Part shown: positions 19,877 through 34,957 of the stretch, piece after piece | How the letters are laid out: every line of letters begins with the position of its first letter | How positions within the stretch are numbered: position 1 is the stretch's first letter | Assembly (NCBI GenBank): GCA_030144725.1 | Contig: JASKMD010000029.1 | Coordinates: 499,849-563,848, forward strand | Source of the DNA: Haematococcus lacustris | Lineage: Eukaryota; Chlorophyta; Chlorophyceae; Chlamydomonadales; Haematococcaceae | Length of the DNA stretch: 64,000 nt | Direction: 5' to 3' | Notes under the pieces: model-generated | The model's input: only the letters and a program-made list of their open reading frames with translations | Databases searched by the model: none | Told to the model about the DNA's origin: nothing | Translations under genes and position numbers: made by a program

Positions 19877-20654
19877 AAGCATATACAACTCTTACCGTCA
19901 CATGAAGGCTAGAAGCAAAGCAAGAAAAGGCAAGCTAAGGCAAGCATGGCAACTATTCCTGGGCTATGCAAGCTAGCACTCCCTAGGCTGTGCATACAAC
20001 TTACTCCGCTAAAAAAGCGTCTTCTTGTTTACTGTGCTTGTTTGCTGAGCCTTGGTGATGGCAAGGTCAAAACGCAACAGCGTGAAGAGTCCTGCCATTC
20101 AAAACACACGCACACAGTTGGCCACCGATCGCCTTCCCACAGACCAGCCCGAACCACATTACCTGCTCGTCTAGTGGCTGCAGCTAGGCGTACATCATCG
20201 CTGGACTGGCCCGCTGCAGGTTGTGCAGCAGCGGTAGAAGCGGCTGCGAGCACACAAGCTTCTTTAGGAGACTAAAGCACAACAAGAGCTGTGGCAACAA
20301 GCTCACCAGCAGCGACTGAATCAGCGGCTGATTTGTCGGCCGGGCTGGGAATGGGTGCGGCTGCGAATGGCAAGCAATGTAGGTTAAGCAACGCAAATAG
20401 CATTGCACCCGCTGATGAAACTGGCGGGTGGCTTACTGGCGGGTGGCTTCGTCGTAAAAGTCGGGAGCAGTAGACTCCAGCGAACAACTCCTTGGGCAAC
20501 TCCGTCAGCTCTTCCATGCCGCCAACACAGGTCGGAAAGAGAGGCCAGGCTTCCAGATCTGCGCCTCACTTCTTCGGAGTGAGATTTGAGCGGGGTGGAA
20601 AACGACCATACTAGCGTCAACGGACGTTAAAACGCGCGTAACACCCAACTACAT
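19877..20654. other. Unassigned region
   Basis: A 109-codon open frame at 19946-20275 has no recognisable domain. The words GTTGGGTGTTAC near 19260 and its complement near 20637 suggest that 19.2-20.9 kb may be one larger element with inverted ends. Confidence 0.35.
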
Positions 20655-20856
20655 TAGATAGTTGGCAAACATGTGCGTGTTAAGCGCGCCTAAAGACGCT
20701 CGGCCTCGGTCCTCGCGCGTAACAGCCCTCGACCTCAGCCATCGGCCGCGTCGCTACGCTCCGCGGCCTCTGGCTTCGGTCTCGGGCTGTTACGCGCTCG
20801 GACCTCGGCCTCGCGTCTTTAGGCGGGCTTAACACTCCATGTTTGCCAACTATCTA
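20655..20856. mobile_element. Foldback MITE, 202 bp, with 6-bp target-site duplication
   Basis: Ends TAGATAGTTGGCAAACATG and its complement CATGTTTGCCAACTATCTA; inverted similarity continues through GTGTTAAGC.CGCCTAAAGACGC and CGCGTAACAGCC. Flanked on both sides by CTACAT (20649-20654 and 20857-20862). No coding capacity. Confidence 0.88.
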
Positions 20857-21055
20857 CTACATAACAATGTAACATGTAACGTTACACGGGTCCGGACGCT
20901 CCATAAGAATGATACGAAGTCATCTTCACTTAAGTGAGCTGTAACCAAGGTCATCCAAATGCACATGGACCAATCGAGGCGTCATCCAGCCATCATGTGT
21001 CTGAACTTGCCCTCGTCTCTTGAGTACCACTCGTCGAACACAGGGACTGGATGCC

Positions 21056-25342
<4,287 letters not shown>

Positions 25343-25841
25343 GCGATGCCCAGGTATGTCAGAAGAAGGCATGTGTGCCTACATTCAGTTACATTGGCTC
25401 ACCATCAGAGTGAGGTGTCGAAGGTGCTGAGGAGGTGCGATCCCTGTCCAGGCGACCGGGTACAGGTGAGACTGTCCAGGCAATTGCCCAAGATCTGCAG
25501 CTACGCAGGAAAGGTAAGCGGCGGCTCGCTTAAAGCCAACCTTTCCACCACCGTTGAACCTGGCGGACGGTTGGCACAAACCTGAGCCCGCGCGCAGTAC
25601 GCGTATGCACGTTTGCTTTAACAAGCCACTCTGCGGAGGGGCGCAGAGAGTGCCAAGAGCTGGAGCAGTTGGCGCCGCTGCTAATCTGAATCCGGCAGTT
25701 ATTAGGGACAAGCCCCTTCGCATGCACAGCGGACACAGCAATGCTTTCCATATTTTTGCAATCGCAGGTTACACACCTACTAAGTGACCAGCAAATCGCA
25801 TCGGTTACATCGGCGCACACCTTGACAACTGCGTTCTGCAA
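25343..25841. promoter_or_regulatory. Divergent promoter region between ProRS and TrpD genes
   Basis: About 500 bp between the two start codons. It must carry promoters in both directions; no specific element could be identified. An upstream non-coding exon of either gene is possible. Confidence 0.5.
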
Positions 25842-28800
25842 ATGCTGCATCGCCAAGGTTTTCGACATGGAGGCGCACGGTTATCCCAGTCCCCCAGGAC
25901 ACGAACAACACACCGTGGATTGATATCGCGCTCTGCAACGCTGCAAATGCGTGAGGTACTTTTCAACTGTTCCATTTGGTGAGACCCCAGACTCACACCT
26001 GTCCGCCTCGCTGGCCCAGGTCCTGGAGCTCCTCATAGACAGAAAAGACTTGTCACAGCAGCAGGCAGAGTCCAGCCTTGAGGTGGCCGCATGAAGTAAC
26101 ACTAGCTCTTGACTATGAGGCTAAGAGGATGACTTGGGCTGCACATGCTTGGGCTTGCACCTACAGAGCTTGTTAGACAATTTCTCGTCAGAACAGGCAT
26201 CAGCCTTCTTAGTGCTGCTACGTGCCAAGGTAATAGTGTGAGTACAAATACACAGCAATGCTCCTAACCCTGGGTAGCCGCCACGAGTGAGCTAAACCCA
26301 CTGGTCACGCCATGATGTATGCCAATGGAGAGCAGATCACAATAACCCTGAGCTTTTGCAAAACTGTTTCATGCAGGGAGAAACAGCGGATGAAGTTGCA
26401 GGGCTTGCCAGGGCAATGCTGAACAAATGTGTTCGAGTCTCCATTGGGCATCCAGGTCAGCTAAACAGCAGCTCACCCAAACACACACTCTGGCACCTGA
26501 TCCCTGGTATGCCTGCCAGCAGCAACAGGTGGATCTCCGTATCGCATGGCTACCCCGCCGTTTGCCTGCTGACTCCCAGTCTGCCCACCTGCCGCCTGAC
26601 GTGCAGTTGTGGACATTGTGGGCACTGGAGGGGATGGCATTGGCTCAGTCAACATCAGCACAGGCGCCAGCATTGTGGCTGCAGCTGCAGGGGCCAGGGT
26701 AGCAAAACATGGCAACCGCTCTGTGTCCAGCCTATGCGGCAGCGCTGACGTGCTGGAGGTGCGGCAAAGGGCAGTGTTGGCGAAGCAAGGGCAGAGCAGG
26801 GGCAGCAAGGGGTGGCCGAGGGACATTCTAGGGCAACGCAGAGTCAGCCTGGGGCATTCAAGAGGCAGCCATTGGCAGCACGGGGCAGCGAGCAAGGGCG
26901 GGTCCAATCCATGCCCACATCACTTAGAGCCAGGCAAATGGCCAGCAGTTTCTAGCTTTCGTTCACCCAACAGCCTTATCAATAGCGCAACTCGATTGCT
27001 GAAGTATGAACAATATGTCGTGGCTAACGCTCTACATAGCGCAAAAATATGAAGCTGGCGTTTACTCTGGTGGCCTTTGGGGCTAGGCCCTGCTGCTTGC
27101 AACATTTGCAATGCTTGCAATGCTGCTGCAACGCTACTTTCAATGCTGTTTGCGCCGCTGCTGGCGCTGCTTGCAATGCTTGCGCTGCCCAGGCCCTGGG
27201 TGTGGCAATTGACCTGGGGCCAGAGGGCGTGACGGCATGCTTGCACGAGGCACGGGTGGGCTTCATGTACGCTCCCCGCTACCACCCAGCCATGAAGGCG
27301 GTCCGCCCAGTGCGGGCGGCTCTCAAGGTCAGTGCCTCAGGGGGCTTGGCAGCCTCAGGGGGTGTTGCCAAGGCCTCAGGGGAGGCTGGGCAAGCAGGAA
27401 CAGGGCAAGCGCAGGTGGTCACGACGATGGTGATGAGGCAGCGCAGGCACAGGCACCAAGGAGCATCGGCGCAGATGCAAGCAAGAGCAAGCACAGAGGA
27501 AACATATCGCAGGTGCTCGCACAAGGTGCAACATGGTGCTGGCTGAGAGAGGAGAGGTGCAAGCACGGCTCTAGTGAAGGAGGGAGTCGTGCAGGCAGCG
27601 GGGTGTCCAGCGTGCCAGCACTGAACCCGCCACCTTGACACGCTCTCCCAATGCCCCCTGCCAAGCTGCCGAGCCACCTTGCCAGCCGGCTTGCCCCTTG
27701 CAGGTGCGCACAGTGCTCAACATGTTGGGGCCGCTGCTGAACCCCGCAGAAGCTGAGTACGGGCTAGTGGGCGTGTACTCCACTGACATCTCAGAGCTGA
27801 TGGCCACCTCGCTCTTGGTCAGTCACACGCAGGTCACACCCTGGTTGCATGCAAGTCATACCTATGGGCTATGGTCGGTATGCTGCTTGTCTTGTGAGTT
27901 GTCCTTCTCCCCAGTCGTAGGTCTGCCTGGCCTGCTGCCACTGCATACCCGCTGCTGTCCAGCTGCTGCACTCACACTCACCTCACGCTTCACATCTTAG
28001 CACCCCTGGTCCCTCCACCCACCCATCCCAAGAGCATCCTCCCACTCCCTTTGCCGCCATGCTGCCTAGCTGGCAGACACCTTGTCCTGCTGCGCCTTGC
28101 CAGAGTGCATCACAACGCAAAGCACAGCCACTGCCTCAAGTGGAGACCTTCCCCCATGCATCCATAAACCCGAACGCCGAGTCCACTGTGAGCCAAAGGC
28201 AGGCGGCCGGCAGTTGTGCACATGATGGTAGTGGTAGTGGCAAATGCAGGTGTGGGGCTGCCACCTGCCCTGCAGCGCTTGGGTCTGCGCAAGGCGCTGG
28301 TGGTGCACTCTGCTGGCCTTGATGAGCTGACCCCCATGGCCCCGGCAGACGTGGTGGAGGTGGAGGCGGGCCAGCCTGGCTTCAAGCGGTACCGGCTGGA
28401 CCCCCTAGACATGGGCATTGCGCGTTGCCAGGTTAGGCAAGGTTGGGGGCAGGGACCAGCTCCTGATTAAGGTGTACTGCTGTGGGGGTAGCTTGCCGTT
28501 GCCGCCTGAGCCATGCAGGGTGATGGCTGTGAGAGCAGGGTGTCACCAGCAGAACATGGCTGTGAATGCATTTCACACCACACCTCGTGGTTCAAGTGGT
28601 GAATGCATGAGCAGCAACCATGCTAAAGACCTCGACAGCAGGCAGTGGTGAAGACAATGGCAGGCACAGGAGTGTTCTCTGGTGGAGGTGCAGCTGCAGG
28701 ACTTTAGTCCTGCATGTCAAGAGCAGCCAGGGGTGAACAACCAGTGTGGAGGTCAAGGGGCGACCTTACATGTGTGGGTACCGTTGTGCCTCATGTGGGA

Positions 28801-29256
28801 ATCCTTGTTTTCAGGTAGAGGACCTGAAGGGAGGAGATGCTGCTCTGAACGCCCAGATCCTTCGTGACGTGTTCGGCGGAGCGCGCGGTGAGCGACCAGG
28901 CCGCTGACCTGCACCCATTTTGACTAGAATGATGCAAAGTCGCTAAGTTTGGCGTCTCTACGGCAAAGAAGGACAGGGCGTGGCTGTCCAGGGTGTTGAC
29001 GCAGGGGCTCGTTGCTTGCGCAGGGGCTGTCGCAGATGCCCTGAACCTGAACGCCGGCGTCGCATTGGCCGCGGCCCAAGTCGCTGCCTCTCCTCAGGAG
29101 GGCGTCGTGATGGCTCAGGAAGCGCAGCGCAGTGGTAAAGCAGGCAGTACGTTGTCTGCCTGGATCGCTGCCAGCCAGAAAGCGCGCGCAACGGAGGTAG
29201 CACAGGGTGCGGCAGCGGGCCAGCAACGACATCACGGCGTGCTTGCCACCAGCTAA
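25842..29256 (+). CDS. Anthranilate phosphoribosyltransferase (tryptophan synthesis), plastid-targeted
   Basis: Ten exons (25842-25955, 26020-26082, 26167-26229, 26377-26455, 26607-26758, 27193-27327, 27704-27817, 28276-28431, 28815-28887, 29024-29256) join in phase to about 393 residues. It transfers phosphoribosyl from PRPP to anthranilate, the second committed step to tryptophan. Signatures: [30 protein letters not shown], the PRPP-binding loop [10 protein letters not shown] followed by [72 protein letters not shown] and the C-terminal [13 protein letters not shown]. The first 38 residues are Arg/Ser/Thr-rich with no acids early on, fitting a chloroplast transit peptide. A TGTAA at about 29515 could end the transcript. 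Confidence 0.95.
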
Positions 29257-29644
29257 AGTCAGGACATCATTAGGCAGCTGGCCCTAGTGTGGGATGGAAG
29301 GTCCCGCCATCGAGGAAATGTATGTATGTGCTGAGGACGCGGCAAGACGAGCCCTAGCAACCGTGTCGTGCTTAGCGGCGGTCAGCCTCAGCCCGTTCAA
29401 TTGTGTAGCATTTCCTCGCTGCTGGCTCGTCAGGGGTGCTTCAATGCTGTCGTTTGGATGATGATGGCTTGCACAGTGATGTCGCTTGAGGCCGGCATAT
29501 ATGTCAATGCACATTTGTAAGATTGCCAAACCAAGTGTTAAGTCAAGCCATGTTTAGTCCAAACGGTGCTGGTGTGTGAGGTGCCATTCTACAGCTATGT
29601 AATGACTCCACTCCTACAATGCACATGCACCTGGGGTCTCTCAC
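29257..29644. other. 3' region of TrpD gene
   Basis: Non-coding; contains TGTAA near 29515. Nothing else recognised. Confidence 0.5.
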
Positions 29645-29889
29645 CTGAAAGACTCTGCCTGGCCTGCCACCACGTTGGTGCGGGCAGAGCTGACCCGGCT
29701 GGTACGGAACTCACGCACCATCACCACACGCCCGGGGAACTGCTTGCATGCCTCCCTGAGCATCTGCTTGACGGGCACGCCCCTGCAGCCAATGCTGCCG
29801 CTGCCGCTGAAGCCTGCTGCCCCATAGGCCAGGGCCAGGGGGCGACCTGTGGCAGCCGAGTTGCAGCGTACCATGGCACCCCTCACAGT
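29645..29889 (-). pseudogene. Fanzor E, single exon fragment
   Basis: Exon bounded by an acceptor (GGCTGCAG) and the same donor as Fanzor A (ESFR then GTGAGA). It reads LALAYGAAGFSGSGSIGCRGVPVKQML and VVMVREFRTSRVSSA, closest to Fanzor A. RuvC-I and RuvC-III are both missing. Repeat gamma lies 90 bp away on the other strand. Confidence 0.78.
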
Positions 29890-29978
29890 CTGCAGCCAAG
29901 GCACACAAGAAGAGACACATTGTGAGCACATGTCAAGCCATGGCAAAGACTAGCATTGTGAGCACACATTGTTAGCAT

Positions 29979-30185
29979 TCAAGACAATCCCAACATAAAA
30001 ACCAATGAACCCCTCACAAAGGGGATGTGTGTGGCGCAGGCACTGGCACTGGCACAGGCACACACACCAGAAGGCTGAGCTGAAGTGGGCATTAGGCACA
30101 CTGTCAGTAGCCTTAACAACAGCGATCTCGCAGCCTGTGTTTGATTACAACTCATGCTTTATTTTGGTGTTGCATGAGGGCTGTA
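29979..30185 (+). repeat. Repeat gamma, copy 2
   Basis: Near-identical to 10790-10996 for about 140 bp, then somewhat diverged. Lies between Fanzor E and the SDR-type gene. Confidence 0.85.
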
Positions 30186-30275
30186 GGGATTTAAAACTTG
30201 TTAGCATTCAGACAGCGACATTCAGACAGCGACCGATCCGACTGTGTGATATGCTGGACCCTATAACATGCTGCA

Positions 30276-30350
30276 CATGCCACAGTGGCAGTTGCACATG
30301 CCACAGTGGCAGCATGTTGCCACAGTGGCAGTGTAAAAGTGGCAGTGTGG
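30276..30350 (+). promoter_or_regulatory. GCCACAGTGGCA repeats upstream of SDR-type gene
   Basis: Three near-palindromic GCCACAGTGGCA words plus two partial ones, 60-130 bases before the ATG at 30410. Repeated dyads at this distance may bind a dimeric regulator; that is only an inference. Confidence 0.35.
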
Positions 30351-30409
30351 CAGTCGTCCGCCGATCTATTGCGATCGCTTCCTGCACGTGTGGCAACCCT
30401 GCGCTGGCT

Positions 30410-33400
30410 ATGATGCCTAGCTCCGGTTCTCTCGGAGGCACCATGTCATCGCGACGCATCAACACTACCCGGCCGACGGCACTTGCGTACCGCAATCGTC
30501 AGGCTGCTGTTGTAGTGAAGGCTGGAGTCTTGGTAGGTCGTAAAGTGCACCGTAACGCAAGGCTTGCATGATGGCCTTGAAGCGCCTGAGGAATCCCTGC
30601 GATAATTATCAGGCGCCTGGAGACTTGGTGCTAGTAGCGGGCGCCACTGGAGGCGTCGGGCAGCTGGTGACTGCAAAGCTACTCGAGGTGCATTGCCGGG
30701 CTAGACCCAGACCCAGACCCAGACCCAGACCCAGACCCAGACCCAGACCCAGACCCAGACCCAGACCCAGACCCAGACCCAGACCCAGACCCAGACCCAG
30801 ACCCAGACCCAGACCCAGACCCAGACCCAGACCCAGACCCAGACCCAGACCCAGACCCAGACCCAGACCCAGACCCAGACCCAGACCCAGACCCAGACCC
30901 AGACCCAGACCCAGACCCAGACCCAGACCCAGACCCAGACCCAGACCCAGACCCAGACCCAGACCCAGACCCAGACCCAGACCCAGACCCAGACCCTACT
31001 TAACACGTGGTATGTGCCTTATCCCCTTGGCAGAGGGGCTACAAAGTTCGAGGTCTAACCCGCAGCCGGAATGCAGACGCCCTGAAGGACTACGGTCCAA
31101 ACTGTGAGGTGAGGTGAGGCTGACTCACAGAGGAGTGTGGAGCAAGGGGCGCAGGGTGGCTGTGTGGGCCGGGCCAGGTGCAGCATTAGACACTCCAGCC
31201 GTGACTACAAGAGGGCTGAATTGTCCGTCTTGGCACGCACCAGTGTGTGAAGCAGCCACAGCAGTGGTAGCAGCATCAGGCTGAAGAATAATAGGAAAAC
31301 ACTAATGAGAACATGAAATAAGAACATGGCGATATGGACAGTGAAGGATGAGCAGCAGCTGGCCTGGCTAGGACTGATGCAGCATCATGAACACATGTTC
31401 CCTCAACATTAGCTGGTGCGGGACTAGGTGGGCAGCTATGTGTGCATGTGGTGCAGGTCGTAGCAGCTGACTTGCGCAAGGCAGACAGTGTGGCCCCATT
31501 GCTGGAGGGAGTGGCTGCTGTCGTCAGCGCTACTGGCACCACTGCCTTCCCGTCCTCAAGGTGAGGGCGAGAGGTAGGGGGAGGCAGACGAAGCATGAAG
31601 ATTAGTGGCACGGCGGCAGGGTGGTCATGGCTGGAGGCCGATCTGGGCGCCTGGGGTTAGACGGGGGTAGGGGTAGATGCAGGGGCAGGGGCATGCCTGC
31701 CTTCCTCATTCATTTCACATGTGTGATTCGCAAACTGCTCGGTGTGACCTGCTGCTCAGATGGGAAGGAGGCAATGGCCCCCGGCCAACAGACCTTGAAG
31801 CAAGCAGCAACTTGATCAAGGCAGCGCAAGCGCAGGGCAAGGCAAGTGCCAAGGCAGGTCTGTGGGGGCAAACTGCCAGTGATTTACATGGGCAGCACCT
31901 TGGCCCTCAACCTAGAGCCTTCATTGCCATGGAACACTGAGCGTGGACCACTACAAAATGGTGTTTTTGTCTGTGTGGAGTTCCCATGCACATGGCATGC
32001 ACATGGCATACACATGGCATACACATGGGCATGGTCGCCTACACACTATTGCCTGACCTAGAGGGCTATGATGTAGAGTTGGCATGACAAACACGCACTA
32101 ATTGCAAGCTGATGACAGCTCAAGTGGGGGGGCACACATTACTGTGCCACAGCAGGCTCCTGCTGCTGCTGCTGGGCCTTGTGTGGCTTGTCTCGCACCC
32201 GCTTGTACCCCAGCTCAGGGTACTCCTTGCCCTTGGCTGGCAGAGCTCCCTGCTCTGGCCAGTAGCACAGCTCCAGTGGGCGCCACCTGCTCTCCCCAAT
32301 GCGCTGCATGTTCAGCGCTGCATTGCAGTCCCTGTCTATCCACCTGCCTGCTTGTGGTGCTGGTATTGCCTTGGCAGCCTTGCCCTGCTCAGCCTCGGTG
32401 CGCTTGCTGCGCTTGGCTGGCTGGGGAGTGCTGGGCCCTGGCTCTGAGGCTGCTGGCTGTGTGGCTGCCTGGCTGCTGCTTGGGGCATGTGGGGGCTTGC
32501 GGGGGCCCACTACCGGGCACCACATCAGGGCCCGCAAGCTTCTCCTGCAAGCTCAGGGCCAACACAGGGGCGGTGCTGACAGAGACAGCCAACGCCCCAC
32601 ACCTCACTGGTGCTGGGGCCAACAGGGCAAGTTCAGCAGAGCTGGCATTCTTTCACTGCCCTGCCTTGATTCCTTAGCAGAGAGCCAAGTCCATGCCAGC
32701 CAAGACAACGCCCTGCACTGCCTGCGAGTCGCTGGCCGACAGCTCTCTGACCTAATGTCCAGCGCTGCCTATGGGTCACTTGGCAACAACCAGGGTCCCT
32801 GACCTGGCAGCTGTTGGTATCAGCAGCCCTGGAAGGTCAGGGCTGCCTCAGCCTGGCCATGTGGGGGGCGGGTGGGGAGCGGGCAAGAGGGCAGTGGCTG
32901 AGCTGTATGGCAAACACGGCAGACCGGGCTGGCCTGGCTAGATGCCCGGTCCCACAGCTGCTGGTTTGCGCCCAGTGCCCTGCGCTGCCAGCCAGCAGTA
33001 GGGGAGTTGAAACTGCCTGCTCCCTAGCCCAGCAGGGTCCTAGCCCTAGCCGCCCTAGCCCAGCTGGCGCCCTAGCCCAGCTGGGGGCTGGAGCAGCCAC
33101 TGCATCTGCCCTAGTCCAGCTGCCTGTGCCCTAACCCATAGCTAGGTAAGGGTGCTAGTCAGGGCAGGGCAGGCTCCTCACCATCCATCTCTTGAGCCAG
33201 CTATCAGGGTGTGCCTAGAGATGGGCCGTGTATGGTGTTTCATGAATACTCCTCACACTTGCACGGCTGTTGTTTGAAGAGGACAGGTGGTGGCCTGGAG
33301 TGGCCTGGAGTACATGCAGGTCAAGCGGTTCGTGCTGGTGACATCAGCGGGCGTCATGCGGCCCACCACCTTCCCTTACACCATTCTCAACACATTTGGT

Positions 33401-34957
33401 GGGTCCAGCTGTCCGGCACAGCCAGAGCCTTGCAATGCAGCCACAGTCAATATCAACTGTCAGCCAGCTACTTTCTACTTGCCCGATTATTGAACACACA
33501 CTGCCAGTGAAGCAAGGCAGGGTAGATCACAATGGTGCCCATTGTGACACTTTGCCCCTGCCCCTTCCTGGTTCCCATCACAGATTCCAGCATCATGATG
33601 CCGCTATGACTGTGATAGTCGACCCCTGTACTGTCATCTGACACCCCTAGCCTTTCATTACCTGTAAGCGTGGCAGGGTGTAGGTCCCACAACATCCTAG
33701 CCAGCCAAACAGCACCATAATCTTGCAGTAAAGGTCATGCCGATGGAAGACGGCCCTTTGCCCTCACTTCCTTCTTGTTGTGTGGCCTGGGGTTTGAACC
33801 CGGGGTCTGTTTGGCCCCTCAGGTGTGCTGCGCTTCAAACGCATGTCAGAGCAGCTGCTGGAGGGCAGTGGAATGCCGTACACCATCTTCCGCCCCGGCC
33901 GCCTCACTGACGGGCCCTACACCTCCTTCGACCTCAACACGCTGCTGCAGGTCAGGGCTGCTGCCTGGATGTCGAATTATCACCTGCTGCCTGCATGGAG
34001 TTGACATGCACAACGCATGCGAACAACCCATTGTTTTCGCGGGCTTTTAGTTAGGCGCGGCTTTTGCTTTGCGGTACACTTCCACTTCTTTGGAGGCATT
34101 GCGCCACTAGGCTCATACCGGCTCATACCTGCTCATAATAGTGTGTCACTCCGCCACATCACTCTCGCACCTCCAAAGGGTCAAGGGCAATCCCAAAAGG
34201 CACCTCCAAAGGATCCCACTTCGCCTCACAGCATGCAACACCAAGAGCAGCATGCATGCATCACTCGCCAGCCATGCATAACACCACACCTCCTAGCTGA
34301 TACATTGATAGCCGTACATAAATAGCCACACCTCCCAATCACTTCACAGCTTGCGGTCACCCACCAGCCAAGGAGGCCTGCGTGCACCGCTTGCCCCGCC
34401 TGCCCTGTCAGCCAGCCTGCCTGCCTGCCTGGACCCCTCCGCGCAGGCCACTGCTGGGTCACGCCAGGATGTCACACTGGCGCTCAGCGACAACTTGTCG
34501 GGGGAGGCCTCGCGCATTGCCACAGCAGGTGGGCATGGCTGGCTGCCTGGCTGGCTGCTACCCCTCCTTTAGTGCCGTGTGGGTCAGCAGCACAGCACCG
34601 CACCGCACCGCACCGCACCGCACCGCACCGCACCGCACTGCACCGTATCGGATCACACCACACCACACCACACCACACCCAGCAACTGAGAAGACATGAC
34701 AGCAGCCATAACCAGGAAGGCATGCACTTTTCTGATAGGCCTCTGATTGACCCTCTCTGCCCGCCTCACTGGCCTGCCTGCCTACCTGCCTGCCCACCTG
34801 CCTGCTTGCTTGCCCCCACGCTGCAGAAGCCGTGGTGCAGGCCCTACAGAGTAGCGCTGCGGAGGGGCGAGCCTTTGCCCTGGCCAGCAGGGAAGGGGAG
34901 GGGCCAGGCCAGGATCATCAGCGCTGGGAGCAGCTGTTCACCTCAGCTCAGCCGTGA
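30410..34957 (+). CDS. NAD(P)-binding atypical SDR protein (plant At4g31530-like), chloroplast-targeted
   Basis: Nine exons (30410-30532, 30613-30687, 31034-31108, 31457-31560, 31760-31841, 33320-33398, 33823-33950, 34447-34528, 34827-34957) join in phase to about 292 residues. A basic Ser/Arg/Thr-rich leader suggests plastid import. The Rossmann start VLVAGATGGVGQLV binds NAD(P); then GYKVRGLTRS, SATGTTAFPS, VKRFVLVTSAGV, FRPGRLTDGPYTSFDLNTLL and LSDNLSGEASRIATAEAVVQAL follow the plant family closely. The substrate is unknown. Intron 5 seems to be GC-AG (AAG then GCAAGT) and carries Fanzor F plus repeat beta; intron 2 carries a hexamer array. The last three exons lie inside the large palindrome and are duplicated at 40737-41871. 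Confidence 0.9.
30703..30996 (+). repeat. (AGACCC)49 array in intron 2 of SDR-type gene
   Basis: Forty-nine uninterrupted copies of AGACCC, ending 37 bases before the exon 3 acceptor. The apparent Arg-Pro and Val-Trp open frames are artefacts of the repeat. Confidence 0.97.
31893..32037 (+). repeat. Repeat beta, copy 1 (left part), interrupted by Fanzor F
   Basis: Starts AGCACCTTGGCCCTCAA and ends with ACACATGG tandem units and GCATGGTCG, exactly where the Fanzor F 3' flank begins. The copy at 47812-47952 continues past this point without a Fanzor. Confidence 0.85.
32039..32138 (-). ncRNA. Candidate Fanzor 3' guide-RNA scaffold (copy F)
   Basis: Conserved with 13178-13278 (copy B). On the minus strand it keeps the hairpins GAGCTG-TCAT-CAGCTT and GCGTG-TTTGT-CATGC and ends CAATAGTGTGTAGG. 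The next 20 bases on the minus strand (32037 down to 32018) would be the guide if this works like TnpB/OMEGA RNA. Confidence 0.5.
32139..32540 (-). pseudogene. Fanzor F, C-terminal part, inside an intron of the SDR-type gene
   Basis: One open frame reading RALMWCPVV, a Pro/Ser/Gln-rich linker, GRWIDRDCNAALNMQRIGE (RuvC-III), RWRPLELCYWPEQ, LPAKGKEYPELGYKRVRDKP and a Gln run to the stop. It is the best-preserved C-terminus in the window and has no internal frameshift, but it begins abruptly at the VRGL-type block, so RuvC-I and EFRTS are missing. Orientation is antisense to the host gene, so the intron can still be spliced. Confidence 0.8.
34059..34212 (+). repeat. Repeat beta, copy 2 (right part)
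   Basis: GCTTTTGCTTTGCGGTAC through CACTCTCGCACCTCCAAAGG, matching the right part of the full-length copy at 62772-63006. Lies in intron 7 of the SDR-type gene. A mirror copy is at 41482-41635. Confidence 0.85.
34602..34680 (+). repeat. CACCG and CACCA tandem repeats
   Basis: About nine CACCG units then four CACAC(C)A units in intron 8 of the SDR-type gene; mirrored at 41014-41092. Confidence 0.9.

Noticed and set aside
19468..19976. His/Thr-rich or Cys/Val-rich proteins at 19.5-19.9 kb
   Set aside because: Translations of a CA/ACGC microsatellite in several frames.
30703..30996. Possible CRISPR array at the hexamer repeats
   Set aside because: No spacers; uninterrupted 6-bp units in an intron of a eukaryotic gene.
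30568..31107. Arg-Pro and Val-Trp repeat proteins at 30.6-31.1 kb
   Set aside because: Artefact of the AGACCC array in intron 2 of the SDR-type gene.
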